Source: Paraburkholderia flava
GTDB lineage: Bacteria; Pseudomonadota; Gammaproteobacteria; Burkholderiales; Burkholderiaceae
Assembly (NCBI RefSeq): GCF_004359985.1
Contig: NZ_SMRO01000001.1
Span: 1,426,001-1,490,000 of the forward strand
DNA length: 64,000 nt
Direction: 5' to 3'
Under the pieces are notes generated by a model that saw nothing but the letters and a program-made list of their open reading frames with translations, did no database searches and was not told the DNA's origin. The position numbers and the translations under genes were made by a program. Positions 44,552 through 53,029 of the stretch are shown piece after piece; positions within the stretch are counted from its first letter, which is position 1; each line of letters begins with the position of its first letter.

Positions 44552-45091
44552 ATGACGAAGGTCCACATTTCTTTTCTTCTTATGGCGTTGTCGCTGGCTG
44601 GTTTTGCCAGTCTGTCGACGTCGGCGGCGGAGGTCACCACACACGCTGCATCCAACCGGGGCACCAGCATGCAAGCAAGAAACAAAGCCATCATCGAGTC
44701 GATGTTCAGGTCGTGGATGAACGGCGATAGCAGTGTTTTTCAAGCCCACCTGTCCGACGATATCGAATGGACGATTCCGGGTAATTCCGCTATCGCTGGC
44801 ACGACGCATGGGCGGCAAGAACTGATGACAAAAATTCTTGCGCCATTCGGTGCGCGGTTCGTCAAATCGCCCGACAGTTTCAAGCCGCGTGCCATCGACG
44901 GCATCTACGCCGATGGGGATACCGTCGTCGCCCAGTTCGTCGGTTCCGGTACGACCAATAACGGACGTCCCTACAGGAACAACTACCTGTGGGTGCTGGC
45001 CATGCAGGACGGCAAGATCGTGCGGGCAACAGCCTTCTTCGACAGCGTTGCCTTTAACGAACTGTGGCAGCAGTCACCGGCGCAGCAGTAG
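44552..45091 (+). CDS. Exported SnoaL/ketosteroid-isomerase-like protein
   Basis: A 179-residue exported protein. The signal peptide spans about residues 1-25 (SLSTSAAEV), followed by a SnoaL-like NTF2 fold (RNKAIIESMFRSWMNGDSSV, DDIEWTIPG, GRPYRNNYLWVLAMQDGKI). The family binds or isomerises small hydrophobic molecules. Expression is probably governed by the divergent LysR gene. A second NTF2-fold gene follows 160 bp downstream. The DNA here is visibly less GC-rich than its neighbours. Confidence 0.8.
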   Translation: MTKVHISFLLMALSLAGFASLSTSAAEVTTHAASNRGTSMQARNKAIIESMFRSWMNGDSSVFQAHLSDDIEWTIPGNSAIAGTTHGRQELMTKILAPFGARFVKSPDSFKPRAIDGIYADGDTVVAQFVGSGTTNNGRPYRNNYLWVLAMQDGKIVRATAFFDSVAFNELWQQSPAQQ

Positions 45092-45251
45092 TCACCATCA
45101 ACCTTCACTGCAAGGTAGTCGTGATCACCGGTGCTGCGATCAAGCTCGGCTTTGTCTAGACCGAATTGTCGTCTTTCAGATTGCATCGAAAGCGATCGAC
45201 CAAGTTTCCGCAAAGCAAACCATTCAACGTTAAACCGATAGGTAAAACTCA

Positions 45252-45797
45252 ATGTCGACTAATCTGGTAGCAGTCTGGGAAGCGCATCTTGGCGCGGAAT
45301 TCATGGCACGCGATGGCGACGCCGCGATAAACACGATGACATCCGTACCCTACGTCAACCATGTCCCAACGATGACAGGTGGCTTGGGCCGCGATGAAGT
45401 GAAGCGCTTTTACAAATACCATTTCGTCAATGCCAATCCACCCGATATCGAAATAACTCCGGTAAGCCGCACGGTCGGAACGGACAGTATTGTCGATGAG
45501 CTGGTGGTGAAGTTTACGCACACCTGCGTAATGGATTTCCTGCTGCCGGGCGTTCAACCGACGGGGCAGCGCGTCGAGATTCCCACCGTCGTCGTTGCGC
45601 AGTTCCAGGACGGAAAGCTCGCAAGCGAGCACATCTACTGGGACCAGGCATCGGTTCTGGTGCAAATCGGCAAGCTGGATCCGGTCGGCCTTCCGGTTGC
45701 GGGTGTTGAAGCGGCACATAAGGTTCTGGATCGCACGCTGCCGGGTAACCACCTGATGGCGCAGGAATGGGAAAGCAGCGAGGGCAAACCGGTCTAG
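45252..45797 (+). CDS. NTF2-like (SnoaL/ester-cyclase-type) cytoplasmic protein
   Basis: A 181-residue NTF2-fold protein without signal peptide. Its blocks are YVNHVPTMTGGLGRDEVKRF, DSIVDELVVKFTHT and VVVAQFQDGKLASEHIYWDQ. The last, with adjacent His and Asp, is typical of ester-cyclase or carboxymethylenebutenolidase-associated members. The ribosome site is weak. Together with the previous gene it suggests a small ligand-processing pair. Function unknown. Confidence 0.75.
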   Translation: MSTNLVAVWEAHLGAEFMARDGDAAINTMTSVPYVNHVPTMTGGLGRDEVKRFYKYHFVNANPPDIEITPVSRTVGTDSIVDELVVKFTHTCVMDFLLPGVQPTGQRVEIPTVVVAQFQDGKLASEHIYWDQASVLVQIGKLDPVGLPVAGVEAAHKVLDRTLPGNHLMAQEWESSEGKPV

Positions 45798-46149
45798 CGG
45801 GCGGCGTGCTACCGGGAGCGTCAGGACGCGATCGGGAGCTATAGGCAAGGATGTCGTACCGACGATGTGACGCCGATGCTGGCGCGCCGCTGAAATCGTC
45901 ACTACTTGCTTAACGATGCCTCAGCCGATAGACACCATCGAACGTTACATTCGTACTGCCGCAGCAGCGATTGTCAGCTGCGAAAAGGATATCTCCGATA
46001 ACACGCAACGCAGCTTCGCACACCCCGGCCACCCTCCCTTGTCCTGTGGAATATCTTCCGTAGCGGACACCCTCAAGTTTTTCGCCAGCAGTCCGATATA
46101 GCGCGAGCGGACGAATAATTTTTAACGCCACTCCCGAACGGAACGATTA
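45798..46149. other. 352-bp intergenic region
   Basis: It lies between an NTF2-like gene and a lipoprotein gene in the same direction. I see no credible frame and no clear hairpin or operator. The last 60 bp are AT-rich and probably hold the lipoprotein promoter. Confidence 0.4.
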
Positions 46150-46896
46150 ATGCGCCTCATGTCGAAACTCGCGAATCCTGGTGTGATCGTAGCACTCGCT
46201 GCTCTCGCAGGTTGTGCGGCAGCCCCTCGCGCTGAGATCGACTCAGCAAAGCTTCATACGATTCACACGGTGACGGTCGTATATCCTGGGAAGGCGGTTT
46301 ATATCGGCGGGCGTGCCCAGATGCCACTTCTGTTGACTGGTGGCGGCCTGATCGGTGCAGCGCTCACGGGCGCTGTAACTGGCCTCGCGAACGCTAGTTC
46401 CGCCAAACAGAAACCACTCGCCTTTGACGATGTGGTTACGGCAAAACTAGGCGATACAAAACTGAACCGCCAATTCACTGACGGCATTGAAGCGGCGCTG
46501 CGTGCTCACGGCTATGTTGTCAACGAAGTCGACGCCTCCACGCCCACACTCCCCACCTTTTCGCGCGACGATCACTTCCACTGGCACGCAAGCGGCCCGG
46601 TGTACCGGGAGAGCGACGCGGTACTCTTGATTCGCGTGTCGCCGATGTATAGCTCGGGCGGGCCGATGAGTGCCTATACGCGTTTGATCGACGGCGAGAT
46701 CGATATGTTCGCCAGCGATACACACGAGGCGGTTTTTCGACAACGGGTCTACTGGATGAAGACCATCGATCCGTATACCTATCACTTCATGGACGCGATC
46801 GTGGCCGATCTTCCTCACGCCATCAGCGGACTCGACGAAAGCATGATGGCGCAGGTGGGTCTTTTCGATAAGTGGTTAGACGGTCCCCAGCCTTGA
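46150..46896 (+). CDS. Lipoprotein of unknown function
   Basis: A 248-residue lipoprotein. The signal and lipobox read VIVALAALAGCAAAP (acylated Cys near residue 22), and a glycine-rich hydrophobic stretch MPLLLTGGGLIGAALTGAVT lies near residue 60. A mixed domain with YRESDAVLLIRVSPMYSSGG and a C-terminal AISGLDESMMAQVGLFDKWL follows. I do not recognise the family. No operon partner is visible: a strong terminator follows at 46966. Confidence 0.75.
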   Translation: MRLMSKLANPGVIVALAALAGCAAAPRAEIDSAKLHTIHTVTVVYPGKAVYIGGRAQMPLLLTGGGLIGAALTGAVTGLANASSAKQKPLAFDDVVTAKLGDTKLNRQFTDGIEAALRAHGYVVNEVDASTPTLPTFSRDDHFHWHASGPVYRESDAVLLIRVSPMYSSGGPMSAYTRLIDGEIDMFASDTHEAVFRQRVYWMKTIDPYTYHFMDAIVADLPHAISGLDESMMAQVGLFDKWLDGPQP

Positions 46897-46965
46897 CGTC
46901 GGAAGTCGAGCTAGCGGCTGTAGACACCCGGCTCGACATCGAACGTTTCTGGCTGACCCTGCAAT

Positions 46966-46991
46966 GCGCCGACCGCCGGGTCGGCGCTTTT
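46966..46991 (+). terminator. Rho-independent terminator after the lipoprotein gene
   Basis: Perfect 9-bp GC stem, GCGCCGACC (46966-46974) with GGTCGGCGC (46979-46987), 4-base loop, followed at once by TTTT (46988-46991). It lies 70 bp after the lipoprotein stop and insulates the repeat-protein locus downstream. Confidence 0.88.
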
Positions 46992-47127
46992 ATCAAAGCG
47001 GTCTTCCTCTGCGAAACTCCGGTGCATCACCCGCTGCCGCAACACAGATGCAGCGGCAGCGGGACGTCCATCGGGCGCTGACGGCACCGATTCCATGGCA
47101 GACTACTGGCCTTAGCGTAGACGGGAC

Positions 47128-47144
47128 ATTCCCGTGCCGGGAAT
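47128..47144. promoter_or_regulatory. Perfect 17-bp palindrome upstream of the repeat-protein gene
   Basis: ATTCCCG (47128-47134), TGC, CGGGAAT (47138-47144): a perfect 7-3-7 dyad 45 bp before ATG 47190. The position suits an operator. I found no hrp-box-type (TTCG-N16-TTCG) element in the 46900-47190 gap, so its regulator is unknown. Confidence 0.4.
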
Positions 47145-47189
47145 CGATACCCCGTTCGCGCATGTCTCCTGGAAGGTCGAGCAGACGTA

Positions 47190-48092
47190 ATGAGTAAACC
47201 CCCTTCCATACCCGGGCGCGGCAGCAAGGCATCGAAGGTCGATGTACCGGACTCGTCTTCGGAGTCCCAGAAGCCTGCCGGTTCCGACCAGAAAGCCAGG
47301 CCCAGGCAGAACCCGTCAGAAGTCCTGGCAAATTTGCCTCCGGCGAAACAAGGGCCGTCAGGCAAACGATCACGCACTGACAGCGCAGCGCCACCGCCCA
47401 AGCGGATTCGGACGGCCATCGTTCGAGCGGGCGATCTGGTTGGCACATCCATGCCCACTGATCCGGCTCCAACGCCGGCTGCACCACAACCCGCGACCGA
47501 AGGAAGCGTCCGCGGCGACAGTGTCCACGAAACAGTGAAGAACGCGGTACGGGCATTCGTCAGTCAGGCGTTAAAGGATGGGGGCCTGGATCATCTCGAC
47601 GAATCGTTGCTGAAATTTGCGTCAGTGGACGAGTACCGCGAGCTCGCTGACGCAGCGATCGATACCAGCGAAGAAACGAAGAAGGGAGCCAGGCTGGCTC
47701 GACTGGGCGCACGAGTAGCAGATCTGACCGGGCCTCAGCGTGAGCGCTTTGTCGATGCAGTTGTCGGCTTGGAAGATGAAGCCGCGAAAGCGGAGGCGCT
47801 GCAGCCATTGGGCGTTGCGATGGAGTCGCTGTCCGACCCTCAGCGGGGCCGCCTCGTCGATTCGGCTATTGGTCTCACGCATGAGCGGGACAAGGCGCTC
47901 GCGCTGGCAGGGCTCGGAGTCGGAATAGCGCACATGAGCGAATCTCAGCACAAGCGCCTCGTGGAAGCCGCGAGCGGAATCGAGGATGAGAGGTACAGGG
48001 CGCTCGCGATGGCCGGAGTGGGGGCCGGGATGGCCGCAATGACAAACCTGAGCGAGACTGAGAGTCGGAATGGCACACCTGAGCGCGGCTGA
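47190..48092 (+). CDS. 35-residue tandem-repeat protein, 5' part (effector-like; frame broken near 48060)
   Basis: A 300-residue frame. Residues 1-110 are Ser/Pro/Lys-rich and look disordered, with a bipartite basic cluster (KRSR, then eight residues, then KRIR) like a nuclear-localisation signal. A helical segment follows. Then come three full 35-residue repeats with the form L(S/T)xxQRxRLVDAAxGIxDExxKAxALAGLGxGxA, and a fourth that breaks off into a nonsense tail after about 48055. The repeat series resumes in another frame at 48067. The N-terminus has the composition of type III secreted effectors, and an HrpB1-like gene lies downstream. Effector status is inference; I do not recognise a named family. 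Confidence 0.7.
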   Translation: MSKPPSIPGRGSKASKVDVPDSSSESQKPAGSDQKARPRQNPSEVLANLPPAKQGPSGKRSRTDSAAPPPKRIRTAIVRAGDLVGTSMPTDPAPTPAAPQPATEGSVRGDSVHETVKNAVRAFVSQALKDGGLDHLDESLLKFASVDEYRELADAAIDTSEETKKGARLARLGARVADLTGPQRERFVDAVVGLEDEAAKAEALQPLGVAMESLSDPQRGRLVDSAIGLTHERDKALALAGLGVGIAHMSESQHKRLVEAASGIEDERYRALAMAGVGAGMAAMTNLSETESRNGTPERG

Positions 48093-48828
48093 GGGCGAGC
48101 ACATAGCCGGAGCGGCTAGCCGCATCAAGAATGAAAAGTACAAGGCGATTGCTTTAGCCGGACTGGGCGCCGGAATAGCGCAGTTGACCGCGCCTCAACG
48201 AGACCGTCTCGTTGAAACCGCTACCGCTATCGGCGATGAGGAATGCAGGGCGGTTGCACTCGCCGGACTGGGAGCCGGGATGGCAAGCCTGAGCACGCCT
48301 CATCGCGAGCGCATGGTCGACGCGGCGACCGATCTTGGCCACGAAGGATTCAAAGCGATCGCACTCGCCGGACTGGGTGCTGGAATGGCACCGCTGAACG
48401 CGCCTCAACGCCAGCGCATCGTCGACGCGGCCGCTAACATCAGGCACGAAGGATACAGATCGATCGCGCTGGCCGGACTGGGATCGGGGATCGCACACCT
48501 GAGCGACGCGCAACGTGCGCGGCTTGTCGATGCGACCATCGCAATCAACGATGAATGGGCCAAAGCGGACGCATTGTCCGGACTGGGAGCGGGGATGTCA
48601 TATCTGAACGAACATCAGCGCGAACGGCTCGTCGACGCAGCTACGGGTGTCCGCGACGAAGCGAAAAAAGCGGTCGCATTGGCCGGGCTGGGCGCCGGGA
48701 TGGCGCACCTGAACGAGCCGCAAAAAACCCGCCTCTTTGAGGCTGCCACGGGCATCGGCGACGAAACCTCCAGGGCGGTCACGTTAGCGGCCATGCTAAC
48801 GGGATTGTCAGCGCGTCACCGTGTTTCA
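47691..48828 (+). repeat. Array of 105-bp units encoding 35-residue helix-turn-helix repeats
   Basis: Ten full units are visible, three before the frame break (from DLTGPQRERF) and seven after it (from HLSAAEGEHI to HLNEPQKTRL), plus a partial unit at the break. Each holds two predicted helices joined by a loop of pattern (G/A)-(I/L/V)-x-(D/H/N)-E. Units differ at many bases, so the array is old rather than recently amplified. The last unit diverges (TLAAMLTGLSARH) as an end cap. Confidence 0.85.
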
Positions 48829-48831
48829 TGA
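48070..48831 (+). CDS. 35-residue tandem-repeat protein, 3' part
   Basis: A 253-residue frame made almost wholly of seven 35-residue repeats, beginning MAHLSAAEGEHIAGAAS and ending in a divergent capping repeat. Its first codons are in phase with the repeat core but in a different frame from the 47190 gene, with which it overlaps by 23 bp. No independent ribosome site is evident. The simplest reading is that both frames were once one gene of at least 500 residues and that an out-of-frame loss within one repeat split it. Translational coupling or frameshifting remains possible. Confidence 0.7.
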   Translation: MAHLSAAEGEHIAGAASRIKNEKYKAIALAGLGAGIAQLTAPQRDRLVETATAIGDEECRAVALAGLGAGMASLSTPHRERMVDAATDLGHEGFKAIALAGLGAGMAPLNAPQRQRIVDAAANIRHEGYRSIALAGLGSGIAHLSDAQRARLVDATIAINDEWAKADALSGLGAGMSYLNEHQRERLVDAATGVRDEAKKAVALAGLGAGMAHLNEPQKTRLFEAATGIGDETSRAVTLAAMLTGLSARHRVS

Positions 48832-48861
48832 TTGCAGCATGCCAGATCAACCAGGGATATC

Positions 48862-49338
48862 GTGACTCACAAAGAAGGTAGCGATGACGTCGCCAGCGGC
48901 CTGACAAAAATACTGTTGACCGCTTCGCAACTCGACGAAGAAGCAGATTTCGAGGATCTGCTTGAAGCGATTCGCGTGCTGCGGCGGCAATGGCCAGGGG
49001 CGAGCACGGCCGCCGCGTGGCGTTATGTACGACGCCATGCATGGGTGGACGCGCGACGCGCACTCGAGGAAGAGGATGAGCAGGCGCAGCGTTCGGGACT
49101 GCAATCGGCGCTGATGGCGGTTTTCCTCTTTAGCCTTGAGGACCCGCTATGGCACAGCTACGCTCGCGCGGCGACAGAGCAGCGCGAGAGCCCTGAAGCC
49201 GCGAAGCTCGGCCATCGGTTGCTGGAACATGCTGCCAGGAAGGACCTTCGTGCGACGACCGAACCACCGGCTACGGCAGGCAAGGCTTCAGAGACTAACG
49301 CGGGATCCTCGCTGCCGACAACTTGGATTCGTGCGTAA
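48862..49338 (+). CDS. HrpB1/HrpK-family type III secretion-related protein (orphan)
   Basis: A 158-residue all-helical protein. Its pattern matches the HrpB1/HrpK family of Hrp type III secretion loci: LLEAIRVLRRQWP (family LLxAxRxLRP), AWRYVRRHAWVDARRALEE (a TPR-like helix pair), SALMAVFLFSLEDPLWHSYA (family KALMAxCxFxxxDPxW) and SPEAAKLGHRLLEHA. The tail is Ala/Thr-rich. The start is taken as GTG 48862, preceded by AGGGA; a TTG at 48832 is possible. It follows the repeat-protein gene by 30 bp in the same direction. No other secretion genes occur in the window, so it is an orphan, perhaps a dedicated partner or chaperone of the repeat protein. Confidence 0.65.
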   Translation: MTHKEGSDDVASGLTKILLTASQLDEEADFEDLLEAIRVLRRQWPGASTAAAWRYVRRHAWVDARRALEEEDEQAQRSGLQSALMAVFLFSLEDPLWHSYARAATEQRESPEAAKLGHRLLEHAARKDLRATTEPPATAGKASETNAGSSLPTTWIRA

Positions 49339-49683
49339 GTCTGCGGCTCGCAGGGCGATTCGTGTTTCGGATTCCAGGCCGGCATCGCGGCGATTTTTTT
49401 GAAGTTCTTTGATTAGTTATAGAAGAATCAGCGAGACAGATAGCGGGATACGCCATGAACGTTCGGCTATCGCTTTGTGTGCATGACGACATGCACAAGA
49501 ATCATGAAGTACGAAACAACCAGGTCGTCGGGATGTGTTCCAATTGACTACTCCGGAGCGGACAGACTCGCCTGTTCTTCCCAGCCTGGGCGATGCGAGC
49601 GGCGTCCGCACCCCAATCATCCTGAATTCTTCGCAGCTGGCTGGACCGACAAGGTTTAGAGTCTCTGGAAAAGCCGGAGCGAT

Positions 49684-49839
49684 TCAGTTCGTAGCCTGGG
49701 CGAGTTCCACACGCGTCACGAAATCAACCTCCCAAACGTCGAGAATCTGAGGAAGATTCAGGGTCGAGAAAAGAACATCCGTTCTCTCCAGACCACGCAG
49801 GCTGGAAAGAGGATGCTCGACGTTTGCGTTACGCATCAT
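49684..49839 (-). CDS. Possible small protein
   Basis: A 51-residue frame starting with a double ATG at 49839, with AAGGA six bases upstream, a good ribosome site. The product is acidic and ordinary in composition (LERTDVLFSTLNLPQILDVW). It is not recognised and overlaps no other gene. The ribosome site is the main support. Confidence 0.25.
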   Translation of the reverse strand: MMRNANVEHPLSSLRGLERTDVLFSTLNLPQILDVWEVDFVTRVELAQATN

Positions 49840-50029
49840 CAAGATTCCTTTGTTGAGTGAGCGGCCAAATGAGCGGCCAGGTTTTCTCAAGCCGTATTGT
49901 TCTGGAATCTCCCGCACGCGGTAAAGCGGGTTTGCGTTCAGATGTGATGTCGGTTTGGAATGAACTTTGTAGCCAGGTTGGCTATCATCGTCGTGACGGC
50001 TCTGGTGAAAATGGCTGGTCAGGCCGAGG

Positions 50030-50062
50030 TTTTTCCTGTCTTTTTCCTGTCTTTTTCCTGTC
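50030..50062 (+). repeat. Three tandem copies of an 11-bp unit upstream of katG
   Basis: TTTTTCCTGTC occurs three times head to tail (50030-50040, 50041-50051, 50052-50062), identical in all positions. The array ends 109 bp before the katG ATG. The 11-bp phasing puts each copy on the same helix face; it may be a binding site or a slippage product. Confidence 0.75.
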
Positions 50063-50171
50063 GATGCGGATCCTTTTCGATCGAGCAGGATGTCATTCCA
50101 CGCAGCGGTATCTCCAGGCCCAGGCATGGAAAAGTTGCACTGCCCCCTTCCCCCACACGAATAGAGTGAAC

Positions 50172-52346
50172 ATGAGCACACCAATCGATACACCTACCCC
50201 CGACGACGCAAAATGCCCGTTCCACGCCGCGACCACGCCGATCGCCGGCGGCGGCACCGCGAACCTCGACTGGTGGCCTAACCAGCTGCGCGTCGATTTG
50301 CTGAACCAGCATTCCAACCGCTCCAATCCCCTCGGCGAGAACTTCAACTATCGCGACGAATTCAGGAAGCTCGACTACAGCGCGCTCAAGGCCGACCTCA
50401 AGCAAGTGCTGACCGATTCGCAGGAGTGGTGGCCGGCGGATTGGGGCAGCTATGCAGGCCTCTTCATCCGCATGGCATGGCACAGCGCGGGTACCTACCG
50501 GATGATCGATGGCCGCGGCGGTGCCGGTCGCGGTCAGCAGCGCTTCGCGCCGCTCAATTCCTGGCCGGACAACGTGAGCCTCGACAAGGCGCGCCGTCTG
50601 CTATGGCCGGTCAAGCAGAAATACGGCCAGAAGATCTCGTGGGCCGACCTGATCGTGCTGGCGGGTAACGTGGCGCTCGAGAACTCGGGTTTTCGTACCT
50701 TCGGTTTCGCCGCCGGCCGCGAAGATGTGTGGGAGCCGGATCACGACGTGAACTGGGGCGACGAAAAGAAGTGGCTCACGCACCGCAATCCGGAGACGCT
50801 GGCGAAAAACCCGCTGTCGGCCACGGAAATGGGCCTGATCTACGTGAACCCGGAAGGCCCGAATGCGAGTGGCGATCCGGCCTCGGCCGCGTCAGCCATC
50901 CGCGCGACGTTCGGCAACATGGCGATGGACGACGAGGAAATTGTCGCGCTGATCGCCGGCGGTCACACCCTCGGCAAGACCCACGGTGCCGCCCCGGCCG
51001 AAAATGTGGGCAAGGACCCGGAGACGGCGTCGCTGGCGGAGCAAGGCCTCGGCTGGACCAGCACGCACGGTAGCGGCGCTGGCGCCGACGCGATCACGTC
51101 GGGTCTCGAAGTGATCTGGACGCAGACGCCGACGCAGTGGAGCAACCACTTTTTCGAGAACCTGTTCAAGTACGAATGGGTGCAGACACGCAGCCCTGCC
51201 GGCGCGATCCAGTTCGAAGCGAAGGACGCGGACGCGATCATCCCCGACCCATTCGATTCGTCGAAGAAACGCAAGCCGACGATGCTGGTCACCGACCTCA
51301 CGCTGCGCGTCGATCCCGAGTTCGAGAAAATTTCACGCCGCTTCCTCAACGATCCACAAGCATTCAGTGAAGCGTTCGCGCGCGCCTGGTTCAAACTGAC
51401 GCACCGCGACATGGGACCGAAGGCGCGCTATCTGGGCCCCGAAGTCCCGGCCGTCGATCTGCTCTGGCAGGACCCGCTGCCGGCACCGGCTCACCACCCC
51501 AGCGCCGCCGACATCGCCGATCTGAAGGCGAAGATCGCCGGGGCCGGTCTTTCGATAAGCGAACTGGTCTCGGTGGCGTGGGCGTCGGCTTCGACGTTCC
51601 GCGGCGGCGACAAACGCGGCGGCGCAAACGGCGCGCGGATCGCGCTCGCGCCGCAGAAGGACTGGGAAGTCAACCAGCGCGTGGTCAGCGTGCTGCCGAA
51701 GCTGCAAAGCATCCAGCAGGCGTCGGGGAAAGCGTCGCTGGCCGACGTGATCGTGCTCGCCGGCGTAGTCGGCATCGAGCAGGCGGCAGCCGCGGCCGGC
51801 GTCAAGGTTGAGGTGCCGTTCGCAGCAGGCCGCGTCGATGCTCGCCAGGACCAGACCGATCTCGAATCAGTGGGCGTTCTCGAACCGCTCGCGGATGGCT
51901 TCCGCAACTATCGCCGCATGCAGGACGGTCCGACGACCGAGACCATGCTGGTTGACAAGGCCCAGCTGCTCACACTGACAGCACCGGAAATGACCGTGCT
52001 GATCGGCGGCCTGCGCGTGCTCGGCGCAAACTTCGACGGAAGCCGCCATGGCGTACTGACCGACCGGGTCGGCGTGCTCAGCAACGACTTCTTCGTCAAC
52101 CTGCTCGACATGCGTAACGCCTGGAAGGCCACCGATGCGACGGGCGAGGTGTACGAAGGGCGCGACCGCAAGAGCAGCGAGGTGAAGTACAGCGGCACCC
52201 GCTCGGACCTCGTGTTCGGTTCGAACGCGGTGTTACGTGCGCTGGCCGAGGTGTATGCCAGCACCGACGCCAATCAGAAGTTTGTCGAGGACTTTGTCGC
52301 GGCCTGGACCAAGGTCATGAACCTGGACCGCTTCGACCTGGCCTGA
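50172..52346 (+). CDS. katG: Bifunctional catalase-peroxidase KatG
   Basis: A 724-residue class I haem peroxidase. The distal site [11 protein letters not shown] gives Arg100, Trp103 and His104, and the proximal His265 is in [12 protein letters not shown]. The duplicated, haem-free C-terminal half starts near residue 430. It removes peroxide by both catalase and peroxidase cycles. ATG 50172 ([17 protein letters not shown]) is the family N-terminus; the frame remains open upstream without homology. No regulator gene is adjacent apart from the broken LysR downstream. With KatA at 22785 this gives two unrelated catalases in one window. Confidence 0.96.
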   Translation: MSTPIDTPTPDDAKCPFHAATTPIAGGGTANLDWWPNQLRVDLLNQHSNRSNPLGENFNYRDEFRKLDYSALKADLKQVLTDSQEWWPADWGSYAGLFIRMAWHSAGTYRMIDGRGGAGRGQQRFAPLNSWPDNVSLDKARRLLWPVKQKYGQKISWADLIVLAGNVALENSGFRTFGFAAGREDVWEPDHDVNWGDEKKWLTHRNPETLAKNPLSATEMGLIYVNPEGPNASGDPASAASAIRATFGNMAMDDEEIVALIAGGHTLGKTHGAAPAENVGKDPETASLAEQGLGWTSTHGSGAGADAITSGLEVIWTQTPTQWSNHFFENLFKYEWVQTRSPAGAIQFEAKDADAIIPDPFDSSKKRKPTMLVTDLTLRVDPEFEKISRRFLNDPQAFSEAFARAWFKLTHRDMGPKARYLGPEVPAVDLLWQDPLPAPAHHPSAADIADLKAKIAGAGLSISELVSVAWASASTFRGGDKRGGANGARIALAPQKDWEVNQRVVSVLPKLQSIQQASGKASLADVIVLAGVVGIEQAAAAAGVKVEVPFAAGRVDARQDQTDLESVGVLEPLADGFRNYRRMQDGPTTETMLVDKAQLLTLTAPEMTVLIGGLRVLGANFDGSRHGVLTDRVGVLSNDFFVNLLDMRNAWKATDATGEVYEGRDRKSSEVKYSGTRSDLVFGSNAVLRALAEVYASTDANQKFVEDFVAAWTKVMNLDRFDLA

Positions 52347-52474
52347 GGGTGATCTGAGTCATGCCCCGGCGAGTGGTTTGCAATGCACGCCGGGGCATAC
52401 TGTGCCGACCTTGATATCGGCGAGATTAATGTCGGCATCGCGAGCGTTCGTTAAGGCGCTCGCTTGCGAATCAG

Positions 52475-53029
52475 TCAGACCTTGACACCGGCCAGTTGCA
52501 GAAATGCGCGCTCGTGCGGAGTGCTCTTCGCAGCGCGAAAAACAAGCCACATTGCAGACCTGGCTTCCTTCTCGCGCAGGGTCCGGTAGACGACCCCACT
52601 AGCCTCGATTCGACTGAAAGACTCGGGAACGAGCGCCACGCCCAGGCCTGCGGCGACAAGGCCCACCATGGTCGGCGCAAATAGCACTTCCTGCACCACT
52701 CGCGGCACAAAACCCGCACGCCGGCAGAGGCTCATCACCTGGTCGTAAACTCCCGTCCCGCTCTCACGCGGGTACATCACAAACGATTCGTCCGCAAGCG
52801 ACTTGACGGACAGTGCGCCCGTCACTTCCGAACACGCATGCTGAGGCGGTAGCGCCGCGACAAGCGCATCTTCAAACAAGCGAGCAGCCCCAAGTGCTGG
52901 CGGCAAATCAGGGGCGTCAGCGCCACGTATGAAGGCAGATTCGAGGCGGCGTTCGAGCATCGCAGTCAACTGCTCCTGCGTGGTTAGCTCGGTGATGCGC
53001 AAGCGAACGCGAGGCCACTCTCGCCGATA
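52475..53029 (-). pseudogene. LysR regulator remnant lacking its DNA-binding N-terminus
   Basis: A frame of about 185 residues corresponding to the effector-binding part of a LysR regulator: YRREWPRVRLRITELTTQEQ, then LFEDALVAALPPQHAC and GLVAAGLGVALVPESFSRI. The first 90-100 residues with the HTH are missing. Homology stops at 53029, exactly where the oppositely oriented MFS remnant begins. The open frame can be extended to 53056 but those residues are non-homologous. It cannot bind DNA as a normal regulator. Confidence 0.85.

Larger units (their letters stand above)
49339..50171. other. 833-bp largely non-coding interval before katG
   Basis: It holds one possible small minus-strand frame (49684-49839) and an 11-bp tandem repeat (50030-50062) close to katG. 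The remainder is comparatively AT-rich with no credible gene. The right end must contain the katG promoter. Confidence 0.5.

Noticed and set aside
47691..48828. Repeats considered as TAL-effector or Burkholderia TAL-like (BAT) repeats
   Set aside because: Unit length is close (35 against 33-34) and the helix-loop-helix idea is similar, but the LTPxQVVAIA core and the paired base-specifying residues are absent; the loop pattern here is (I/L/V)-x-(D/H/N)-E.
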